Position numbers and translations under genes: made by a program. Of a stretch of 5,197 nt of DNA, positions 1-4,764 are shown piece after piece (the stretch's first letter is position 1; each line of letters starts with the position of its first letter). Origin of the DNA: Oscillospiraceae bacterium (GTDB lineage Bacteria; Bacillota_A; Clostridia; Oscillospirales; CAG-272); contig SVSO01000218.1 in the NCBI GenBank assembly GCA_015064195.1, forward strand, positions 1-5,197. The letters are read 5' to 3'. Below the pieces are notes generated by a model that was not told the origin of the DNA, searched no databases, and was given only the letters and a program-made list of their open reading frames with translations.

Positions 1-89
1 AAATTGCTGATTGCGCCCAGATAGTTGCCGATGGTCAGCGTTCCGGAGGGCTGCACACCGGAGAAAACCACTTTTTTATCCTTATACAT
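1..89 (-). CDS. trpS: Tryptophanyl-tRNA synthetase, N-terminal fragment (runs off the window)
   Basis: This is the first 29 codons of a class I aminoacyl-tRNA synthetase that charges tRNA-Trp with tryptophan in the cytoplasm. The reverse complement reads [16 protein letters not shown] followed by [13 protein letters not shown]. This matches the TrpS N-terminus, where an SGxQPTG segment precedes the HIGH-type ATP-binding signature, here TIGN, and then the conserved NYLGA. The ATG at 89-87 is preceded by an AAAAGGA Shine-Dalgarno (plus-strand 97-103) seven bases away, which fixes the start. The gene is transcribed away from the ABC transporter, from a promoter at 124-153. The KMSKS loop and the rest of the enzyme lie outside the window, so the gene's integrity cannot be judged. 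Identity is clear from the motif despite the short length. Confidence 0.92.
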   Translation of the reverse strand, partial: MYKDKKVVFSGVQPSGTLTIGNYLGAISN

Positions 90-123
90 ATTTCTGTCCT
101 TTTCTTAAGTTGCCTTTCCTATA

Positions 124-153
124 ATTATACAGCAAAGGACGGTGCTTTGTCAA
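124..153 (-). promoter_or_regulatory. Sigma-A promoter of trpS
   Basis: On the minus strand a perfect TTGACA -35 (plus 148-153) and a perfect TATAAT -10 (plus 124-129) are separated by 18 bases. Transcription would begin near 117, leaving a leader of only about 28 bases before the trpS ATG. Such a leader is too short to hold a T-box riboswitch or attenuator, so the gene looks constitutively expressed. Confidence 0.85.
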
Positions 154-197
154 GATTTTTGGCGGCAGTCGTGAGATATAATGAAAAAAACAAATCG

Positions 198-236
198 GAA
201 TGTGAAAAATTCCATTTTATACATTCTTTTTTCACA
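198..236. promoter_or_regulatory. Overlapping inverted repeats, possible operator of the ABC transporter gene
   Basis: The AT-rich spacer between trpS and the transporter holds a perfect 9-bp inverted repeat, TGTGAAAAA at 201-209 and TTTTTCACA at 228-236, with an 18-base spacer. A second, alternative pair overlaps it: GAATGT at 198-203 with ACATTC at 221-226. A third, GGAAT at 197-201 with ATTCC at 209-213, is also possible. The right arm of the 9-bp repeat covers the only plausible -35 (TTCACA, 231-236) of the plus-strand promoter. That position would suit a repressor or activator site, but no regulator gene is in the window, so function is inferred from placement only. Confidence 0.4.
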
Positions 237-262
237 CGCAGTTAACACATGAGAGGTATAAT
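231..262 (+). promoter_or_regulatory. Probable promoter of the ABC transporter gene
   Basis: A perfect TATAAT -10 lies at 257-262. The best -35 candidate is TTCACA at 231-236, which leaves a long 20-base spacer; at the usual 16 to 18 bases no good -35 is present. A strong -10 with a poor or over-spaced -35 suggests dependence on an activator. Transcription from about 269 would give a leader of roughly 100 bases. In that leader ATGGGGAA (302-309) can pair with TTTCCCAT (343-350) through one G-U pair. Confidence 0.5.
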
Positions 263-370
263 TTTTATATATTAAATCTTTATAAATTTTGTTAAGAATT
301 GATGGGGAAGACTTCTCAGAATGACTGCTTCGATTTCACAGATTTCCCATGCAAAAACAGAAAGGGAACT

Positions 371-3016
371 ATGCTGAAGCTGACAAATATCACAAAGGAA
401 TATGAGGCGGGGGATTCCTCCGTCACGGCACTGAAAGGCGTGAGTATCGAATTCCGGGCGCATGAGTTCGTGTCGATTCTCGGCCCGTCCGGGTGCGGCA
501 AGACCACGATGCTGAACATCATCGGCGGTCTGGACCGCTATACCGACGGCGATCTTGCCATCGCAGGGCGCTCAACGAAGGATTTCTCCGATCGGGACTG
601 GGACAGCTACCGCAATCACTCCGTGGGATTTGTATTCCAGAGCTACAATCTGATCCCGCATCAGACGGTGCTGGCGAATGTGGAGCTGGCACTGACGCTC
701 TCGGGCGTCTCAAAGGCCGAGCGGCGCCGCCGCGCGGAGGATGCGCTGAAGCAGGTAGGCCTGGGCGATCAGCTGAACAAGCGGCCGAATCAGCTTTCCG
801 GAGGACAGATGCAGCGCGTCGCCATCGCCCGTGCACTGGTCAACGATCCGGAGATCCTGCTGGCCGATGAGCCGACGGGTGCCCTGGACTCCGCCACCAG
901 CGTACAGATTATGGAGATTCTCAAGGGTATCTCCCGTGACCGTCTGATCATCATGGTTACGCACAATCCCGAGCTGGCACAGCAGTATTCCACCCGCATC
1001 GTGCGCCTGCTGGACGGTGAGATTCAGAGCGACTCCGCACCTTTTGAGGGCGGAGCGGAGACTCCGGCCGCCGCGGAAAGCCATCGGAAAACAGCGAAAA
1101 CCTCCATGTCCTTTGCCACGGCGCTTTCTCTGTCGCTGAACAATCTCATGACGAAAAAAGGCCGTACGCTGCTCACCAGCTTTGCCGGTTCAATCGGCAT
1201 TATCGGTATTGCACTGATTCTGTCGCTGTCCGCCGGTGTGCAGGCATACATCGACCGGGTGGAGGAGGATACGCTTTCCAGCTATCCGATCCAGCTGACA
1301 AAGGCAACGGTGGACTACTCCAGTATGATGATGTCGCTCATGGAGCTGGGAGAGAGCCGCGAGGAGCATGCGCTTGACCGGATCTACTCCAATACGATCA
1401 TGGCGGAGATGCTCAACAGTATGATCAGCGAGGTGAAAACCAACAACCTCAGCGCTTTCAAAACCTATCTCGAAAAACATCCCGATGTGAAATCGCTGGT
1501 AAGCGACGTGAAGTATTCGTACAGCACGACCATGAATATCTACGCCTCCGATACCGCAGAGAAGATCGTGCAGGTCAATCCCTCCACCGTGTTCGATAAT
1601 GCGGGCATGGCGAATATGTCGGAAATGGCCGGACAGACGAGCGGTTCCATGGCGCAGATGTCCCCTATGAACAGCCGGGGAATGGATGTATGGACGGAGC
1701 TTATGGACAATCCCGCTCTCCTGGAGAAGCAGTACGAGGTGGTCGCAGGACGCATGCCCGAACATTACAGCGAGGTGGTGCTGATCGTCAATCAGAATAA
1801 CGAGGTCAGTGACTATACGCTCTACGCGCTTGGCCTGAAGGATCAGGAGGAAGTGGCGGAGAGTCTGCAGAAGATCATGCGCGGCGAGAAGATCCGTGAC
1901 GAAGTGGTCAGCTATTCCTATGAGGATATTCTGAACCTCTCCTTCCGTCTCATGCTTAATACGGATTATTACGAGAAAACCGCCTCTGGCTGGGCCGATC
2001 GGCGGGGTGATGAGACGTTCATGAAAGCCCGGCTCGCCGAGGCGGAGGAGATTCGCGTGGTGGGCATTCTCCGCCCGGCGGATGGCTCCAATATGGGGCA
2101 GGTCAGCGGTTCTGTCGGTTATCTTCCGTCGCTGATGATGCATCTCATCGACGAGGTGAACGAAAGCGAGATCGTACAGGCGCAGAAAGCGAATCCCGAT
2201 GTGGATGTGTTTACCGGCATCACCTTCGCCGCTCCGGAGAAGGTGGAGGTTACGATGGAAAGTCTGCAGGCATACATTGCATCGCTTCCCGCTGAGGAGG
2301 GTGCGCAGTACACCGCCAGCATCCGGCAGATGAAAGCCGGAGGCATGTCCGACGAGCAGATTCTGGCGATGTTCGCCTCCGCCATGGAGCCGGAGAGCAC
2401 GGATGCCACCTATGAGGGCAATCTCTCCCTGCTCGGCGTGTCCGACCCGGAGGATCCGGCAATGATTCTCATCTATCCGAGGGATTTTGAAGCCAAGGAA
2501 ACACTCTCTAACATGATCGATGAGTACAATGCCGCCGCGGCAGAGGAGGATCAGCTTCAGTACACCGACTATATCGGACTGCTGCTCTCCTCGGTCACGA
2601 CTGTGATCAACGCCATCAGCTATATTCTCATCGCCTTTGTTGCGATTTCGCTGGTGGTGTCATCCATCATGATCGGCATCATCACCTATATCTCCGTGCT
2701 GGAACGCACCAAGGAGATCGGTATCCTCCGCTCTATCGGAGCGTCCAAGCGCGATATTTCCCGCGTGTTCAACGCGGAGACGATCAGCGTGGGCTTCGTT
2801 GCGGGCGCCATCGGCATTATCGTCACAGTGATTCTGGATATCATCGCCAGCATTATTCTGGAGGTGATCACGGATATCCCCGGGCTGGCGTCCCTGCCGG
2901 TCGTCGGCGCGGCGGCGCTGGTGCTGATCAGCATGCTGCTGACGTATATCGCCGGGCTGATCCCCGCGCGCGTGGCCGCGGGCAAGGATCCTGTGGTTGC
3001 CCTGCGGACGGAATAA
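371..3016 (+). CDS. MacB-like ABC transporter, ATPase fused to FtsX-type permease
   Basis: This 881-residue protein joins a cytoplasmic ATPase to a membrane permease. Residues 1-220 form a LolD/MacB-class nucleotide-binding domain with Walker A GPSGCGKTT (38-46), Q-loop Q90, signature LSGGQ (142-146), Walker B ILLADE (162-167), D-loop ALDS (171-174) and H-loop H198. A low-complexity linker (about 222-245) leads to TM1 (about 267-289). An ectodomain of roughly 455 residues follows, then TM2 (748-776), the conserved LERTKEIGILRSIGASKRD loop, TM3 (805-830) and TM4 (843-864), ending in PARVAAGKDPVVALRTE. Four-helix MacB/FtsX proteins move substrates or transmit force across the envelope rather than import. 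The ectodomain is larger than in typical MacB (about 650 residues in total) and has methionine-rich patches. No MacA-like partner is adjacent. The frame stays open upstream to a TTG at 299 and an ATG at 302, but I chose ATG 371 because AAAGGGA precedes it and MLKLTNITKEY is the usual family N-terminus. The substrate is unknown. Confidence 0.95.
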   Translation: MLKLTNITKEYEAGDSSVTALKGVSIEFRAHEFVSILGPSGCGKTTMLNIIGGLDRYTDGDLAIAGRSTKDFSDRDWDSYRNHSVGFVFQSYNLIPHQTVLANVELALTLSGVSKAERRRRAEDALKQVGLGDQLNKRPNQLSGGQMQRVAIARALVNDPEILLADEPTGALDSATSVQIMEILKGISRDRLIIMVTHNPELAQQYSTRIVRLLDGEIQSDSAPFEGGAETPAAAESHRKTAKTSMSFATALSLSLNNLMTKKGRTLLTSFAGSIGIIGIALILSLSAGVQAYIDRVEEDTLSSYPIQLTKATVDYSSMMMSLMELGESREEHALDRIYSNTIMAEMLNSMISEVKTNNLSAFKTYLEKHPDVKSLVSDVKYSYSTTMNIYASDTAEKIVQVNPSTVFDNAGMANMSEMAGQTSGSMAQMSPMNSRGMDVWTELMDNPALLEKQYEVVAGRMPEHYSEVVLIVNQNNEVSDYTLYALGLKDQEEVAESLQKIMRGEKIRDEVVSYSYEDILNLSFRLMLNTDYYEKTASGWADRRGDETFMKARLAEAEEIRVVGILRPADGSNMGQVSGSVGYLPSLMMHLIDEVNESEIVQAQKANPDVDVFTGITFAAPEKVEVTMESLQAYIASLPAEEGAQYTASIRQMKAGGMSDEQILAMFASAMEPESTDATYEGNLSLLGVSDPEDPAMILIYPRDFEAKETLSNMIDEYNAAAAEEDQLQYTDYIGLLLSSVTTVINAISYILIAFVAISLVVSSIMIGIITYISVLERTKEIGILRSIGASKRDISRVFNAETISVGFVAGAIGIIVTVILDIIASIILEVITDIPGLASLPVVGAAALVLISMLLTYIAGLIPARVAAGKDPVVALRTE

Positions 3017-3026
3017 ACGGAATAAA
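3009..3026 (+). repeat. 9-bp tandem duplication across the transporter stop codon
   Basis: CGGAATAAA occurs twice head to tail, at 3009-3017 and 3018-3026. The first copy contains the TAA stop of the ABC transporter (3014-3016), and the second places another TAA in the same frame at 3023-3025. It looks like a small slippage duplication that gives the gene a back-up stop. Confidence 0.8.
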
Positions 3027-3030
3027 CGGG

Positions 3031-3080
3031 AACGGGGTACCGCATTGGGAAATGCGCACCCCGTTCATTTTCTTATTTTT
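3031..3080 (+). terminator. Hairpin terminator of the ABC transporter gene
   Basis: An 8-bp outer stem (AACGGGGT 3031-3038 with ACCCCGTT 3058-3065) and a 6-bp inner stem (CGCATT 3041-3046 with AATGCG 3051-3056) enclose a GGGA tetraloop. A small internal asymmetry, AC on one side and C on the other, separates them. A T-rich tail (3066-3080) follows, so the structure works as a Rho-independent terminator on the plus strand. On the minus strand it sits just past the DUF3737 stop and may also end that transcript, although the T-tract there is poor. It is a diverged relative of the hairpin at 4632-4665. Confidence 0.75.
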
Positions 3081-3915
3081 CCCGCACGAGAATCTTTGCG
3101 CGGTCGCTCCATATGTACTCATCCCGTATGATTTCGCCGTAGCTGTCTGCCACAATTTCGCCGTCCGCAGGATTCTTTACGCTGAGAATTTCTCCGCGCA
3201 CGTCGGCCTGCACTTCGCTGTTCTCGAAGGAGAAATCCGCCCCCTCCATCGTGCAGTCCTCCAGCACCAGACCGCGGCAGTAGCACAGCGGCTGTGTGCC
3301 GCTGATGCGGCAGCGTACCAGGCGCAGATTCTCGCTGTACCAGCCCAGATATTCGCCGTGTACCTCGCTGTCGTACACCGTCACGTTCTTCGCGTGCCAG
3401 AATGCATCCTTGGTCTGCAGGACGGAATTCCGGATCACCACGTCCTCCGCGTACTGGAAGGAATACTTTCCTTTCAGCGTCAGACGGTCGATCTCCATGC
3501 CGCGGCACTCAAAAAACGGATATTCGGATTCCAGCGAACAGGTGTGAAGCTGTACTCCGCGGCATCGCCAGCCGAACTCCGCGGAGACGATATCGCAGTT
3601 CTCCAGCGCGATTTCATCGCATTCGCGCAGTGCCTTGATGCCGTGCAGGCGGCAGTCTGTGAGACGCAGATTCCGGTCGTACCACAGCGCGGCGCGGCAG
3701 GTGTCCGTCATCTCGCATCCGCGCAGTTCGCTGTCCGTCATATGCCAGAATGGGTAGCGCAGGCGCATCGTGCAGTCGGTGACCCGCAGGCCGGACGTCT
3801 CCTTGAATGCGGATTCGCCGTCCGCCGGGCCGTCGAAAAGACACCGTTCCACCTCTGCATCCCGCAGGGCGTACAGCGCACGTTCTTCGTCAAAAATTTT
3901 ATCGGTAATTTTCAT
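3073..3915 (-). CDS. DUF3737 family protein, parallel beta-helix of tandem 19-residue coils
   Basis: This 280-residue protein matches my recollection of the DUF3737 family: an N-terminal ERALYALRD segment, runs such as YPFWHM, ENLRLVRCRI and LVLEDCTMEGADFSFE, and the C-terminal SVKNPADGEIVADSYGEII. Family function is unknown. Residues 43-61 and 83-234 fall into nine units of exactly 19 residues, plus one 21-residue unit at 62-82. The pattern is an aliphatic alternation, often Cys or a small polar residue at position 6, and an aromatic pair near positions 13 to 15. This is what a right-handed beta-helix with a stacked interior would show. No signal peptide or membrane segment is visible, so it is probably cytoplasmic. 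ATG 3915 is six bases from AAAGGA (plus 3922-3927) and about 26 bases downstream of a promoter start. The gene is monocistronic and convergent with the transporter. A 324-codon open frame on the opposite strand is an artefact of GC-rich coding sequence. Confidence 0.92.
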   Translation of the reverse strand: MKITDKIFDEERALYALRDAEVERCLFDGPADGESAFKETSGLRVTDCTMRLRYPFWHMTDSELRGCEMTDTCRAALWYDRNLRLTDCRLHGIKALRECDEIALENCDIVSAEFGWRCRGVQLHTCSLESEYPFFECRGMEIDRLTLKGKYSFQYAEDVVIRNSVLQTKDAFWHAKNVTVYDSEVHGEYLGWYSENLRLVRCRISGTQPLCYCRGLVLEDCTMEGADFSFENSEVQADVRGEILSVKNPADGEIVADSYGEIIRDEYIWSDRAKILVREK

Positions 3916-3947
3916 GCTGATTCCTTTGCTGATGGATTGTTTTCTAT

Positions 3948-3976
3948 ATTATACCGCAGAATTTTTAAAAATGCAA
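3948..3976 (-). promoter_or_regulatory. Promoter of the DUF3737 gene
   Basis: On the minus strand a perfect TATAAT (plus 3948-3953) lies 17 bases from TTGCAT (plus 3971-3976). Transcription would start near 3941, giving a leader of about 26 bases that includes the AAAGGA ribosome site. Spacing is ideal, but the -35 matches consensus only in its TTG. Confidence 0.7.
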
Positions 3977-4036
3977 TACAAGCGAATATTTTCCCTTGCG
4001 CCGCGGATGATTGTGTGGTACAATAAGATAGAAATA

Positions 4037-4056
4037 TCCCCCGCATAAGCGGGGGA
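4037..4056 (-). terminator. Terminator-like hairpin after the 98-residue protein gene
   Basis: A perfect 8-bp GC-rich stem, TCCCCCGC (4037-4044) with GCGGGGGA (4049-4056), closes a 4-base loop. It lies six bases beyond the TAA (plus 4063-4065) of the minus-strand small gene. In that direction the tail reads ATATTTCTATCTTATT, which is U-rich but interrupted, so this is a moderate intrinsic terminator. It also separates that gene from the DUF3737 promoter. Confidence 0.65.
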
Positions 4057-4062
4057 GGGGGA

Positions 4063-4359
4063 TTATTTCTTCTTGCCGAACAGGCCGCCGAGACCCTTGA
4101 GCGCGTCCTTGACGTCGTCCACGGTGTCCTCGAGCTTATCCTTGAGATCGTCGGCCTTGTCCTCAAACTCATCCTTGGCCAGCTTGGCCTTGATGAGGGA
4201 GATGGCTTTCTCGATCTGCTCGTCGGGGAGATCCTTGCCGATCAGCGACTCCAGTGCTTTTACGGGCTCCTCTTTGAACTGCTTCAGCAGTTCGGGGCTT
4301 TTCTTCAGCTTCTCCACAACGTCTTCGACGATTTCGGAGATTTTTTCCTTGATATCCAT
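4063..4359 (-). CDS. Small arginine-free, highly charged helical protein, unknown function
   Basis: The 98-residue product is almost entirely helix-forming, with 26 acidic residues and 21 lysines but no Arg, Cys, His, Trp, Tyr or Asn. Residues 1-20 and 62-88 are amphipathic, heptad-like charged helices. Residues 21-60 hold a distinct segment, SPELLKQFKEEPVKALESLI followed by GKDLPDEQIEKAISLIKAKL, resembling a recurring module of small clostridial hypothetical proteins that I recall but cannot name. The tail is GLGGLFGKKK. No signal peptide or membrane helix is seen. ATG 4359 was chosen because AAAGGA (plus 4370-4375) lies ten bases upstream and the predicted transcript starts near 4385; the open frame extends to 4401, which would precede that start. 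Possible roles such as a stress-type hydrophilin or a nucleoid or membrane-surface helix are speculation. Confidence 0.85.
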   Translation of the reverse strand: MDIKEKISEIVEDVVEKLKKSPELLKQFKEEPVKALESLIGKDLPDEQIEKAISLIKAKLAKDEFEDKADDLKDKLEDTVDDVKDALKGLGGLFGKKK

Positions 4360-4391
4360 GACAGATGCATCCTTTCGGTTTGATTGATAAT

Positions 4392-4420
4392 AGGATACCA
4401 CAAAGCGGCGCGTCTGTCAA
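4392..4420 (-). promoter_or_regulatory. Promoter of the 98-residue protein gene
   Basis: On the minus strand a perfect TTGACA (plus 4415-4420) is 17 bases from TATCCT (plus 4392-4397). The start would fall near 4385, with a leader of about 26 bases, matching the short leaders of trpS and DUF3737. It supports the internal ATG at 4359 as the real start. Confidence 0.75.
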
Positions 4421-4447
4421 GTTTGCTTCAGATATTGAAATATTTTT

Positions 4448-4454
4448 GGGAGGA
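4448..4454 (+). promoter_or_regulatory. Ribosome binding site of the 56-residue protein gene
   Basis: GGGAGGA ends four bases before ATG 4459 and is the strongest Shine-Dalgarno in the window. It decides that start over the in-frame ATG at 4384, which lies within the divergent promoter region and has no comparable site. Confidence 0.75.
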
Positions 4455-4458
4455 TTCC

Positions 4459-4629
4459 ATGGAACCGAAGGATTACAAGGTGATCAAAATCGAGGGCGAG
4501 TACGCCACTCTGCAGGACGAGGCGAGCGGGGCTGAGCTGTTCATTGCGCTGGCCCTGCTCCCCGAGGGGACGGATCTCGGCACGAGGCTGCATTTTGAGA
4601 TGCTGGAATATACGATAATCGAAGAATAA
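4459..4629 (+). CDS. 56-residue small protein, possibly a small beta-barrel, unknown function
   Basis: The product begins MEPKDYKVIKIEGEYATLQD and ends LHFEMLEYTIIEE. It shows alternating hydrophobic residues typical of short beta strands: KVIKIEGEYATL (7-18), ELFIALALLP (26-35) and LHFEMLEYTII (44-54), with a turn at PEGTDLGT. The layout (a short interaction strand, then an 'ALLPEG' segment and a closing strand) resembles DUF3006-like and other small Firmicutes proteins I recall, but the match is too loose to assign. No signal peptide or transmembrane segment is convincing, although residues 27-34 are hydrophobic. A strong GGGAGGA site supports translation. The gene diverges from the 98-residue gene across a 99-base gap in which I found no convincing plus-strand promoter. 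It ends two bases before the hairpin at 4632. Confidence 0.75.
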   Translation: MEPKDYKVIKIEGEYATLQDEASGAELFIALALLPEGTDLGTRLHFEMLEYTIIEE

Positions 4630-4631
4630 GA

Positions 4632-4665
4632 ACGGGGTGTCGCATTTGACAATGCGACACCCCGT
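4632..4665. repeat. Perfect 15-bp hairpin, second copy of the 3031 palindrome
   Basis: ACGGGGTGTCGCATT (4632-4646) and AATGCGACACCCCGT (4651-4665) pair perfectly around the loop TGAC, starting two bases after the stop of the 56-residue gene. The outer ACGGGGT and inner CGCATT blocks are shared with the hairpin at 3031-3065, so these are two copies of one element. No U-run follows on the plus strand (GCCTGTGGAATTTCCC), so it is not a textbook terminator, though it could stop transcription or protect a 3' end. Confidence 0.85.
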
Positions 4666-4678
4666 GCCTGTGGAATTT

Positions 4679-4713
4679 CCCTGTTTTGCACCATTGCATG
4701 ATGCAAAACAGGG
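4679..4713 (-). repeat. 12-bp hairpin, extendable to 16 pairs on the minus strand
   Basis: CCCTGTTTTGCA (4679-4690) pairs perfectly with TGCAAAACAGGG (4702-4713). Inside, CAT (4692-4694) can pair with ATG (4698-4700) around a 3-base loop. The intervening 4691/4701 pair is C-A on plus but G-U on minus, so the full stem exists only in minus-strand RNA, the direction of the obg transcript. Confidence 0.75.
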
Positions 4714-4714
4714 T

Positions 4715-4759
4715 GGGCTGCTGCAAATGTGGGAATAAATCCCACACTTGCAACAGCCC
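4715..4759 (-). terminator. 20-pair hairpin just downstream of obg
   Basis: GGGCTGCTGCAAATGTGGGA (4715-4734) faces its near-complement at 4740-4759 across a 5-base loop. Two positions, 4721/4753 and 4727/4747, mismatch as C-A and A-C on plus, but become G-U wobbles in minus-strand RNA, giving an unbroken 20-pair stem there. It begins five bases past the obg stop and probably forms the 3' end of that transcript. No strong U-tract follows on minus, so classical Rho-independent termination is uncertain. On plus, a short CCCCTTTCTTATT tail follows. Confidence 0.65.
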
Positions 4760-4764
4760 CTTTC

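Noticed and set aside
177..182. Second TATAAT on the plus strand upstream of the transporter
   Set aside because: No acceptable -35 exists at 16 to 19 bases upstream, and it overlaps only AT-rich spacer; the TATAAT at 257-262 is nearer to the gene.
299..370. Upstream in-frame starts (TTG 299, ATG 302) for the transporter
   Set aside because: There is no Shine-Dalgarno before them, and the extension (MMGKTSQNDCFDF…) is unlike the ABC ATPase N-terminus, which begins naturally at MLKLTNITKEY.
1190..2143. Open frame of 317 codons on the minus strand inside the transporter gene
   Set aside because: It is antisense to the ABC ectodomain, has low-complexity His/Arg/Leu composition and no promoter or ribosome site; it is a by-product of GC-rich codon use.
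3035..3044. GGGGTACCGC resembles the core of the T-box motif
   Set aside because: It lies in a terminator hairpin after a stop codon, between convergent genes, with no downstream plus-strand synthetase or biosynthetic gene and no upstream specifier structure. The related copy at 4632 lacks it.
3996..4024. TTGCGC-17-TACAAT on the plus strand, a possible antisense promoter towards the 98-residue gene
   Set aside because: The spacing and -10 are good but the -35 matches only TTG, and nothing on the plus strand downstream looks like a gene or a defined small RNA. A transcript map could revive it.
3052..4026. Open frame of 324 codons on the plus strand opposite the DUF3737 gene
   Set aside because: It is longer than the 280-codon gene but has no family resemblance and no good ribosome site. 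The minus-strand frame has a recognisable family, a Shine-Dalgarno and a promoter.
4631..4760. Hairpin cluster considered as a CRISPR array
   Set aside because: The three palindromes differ in sequence and size, with no repeated unit separated by uniform spacers and no cas genes nearby.
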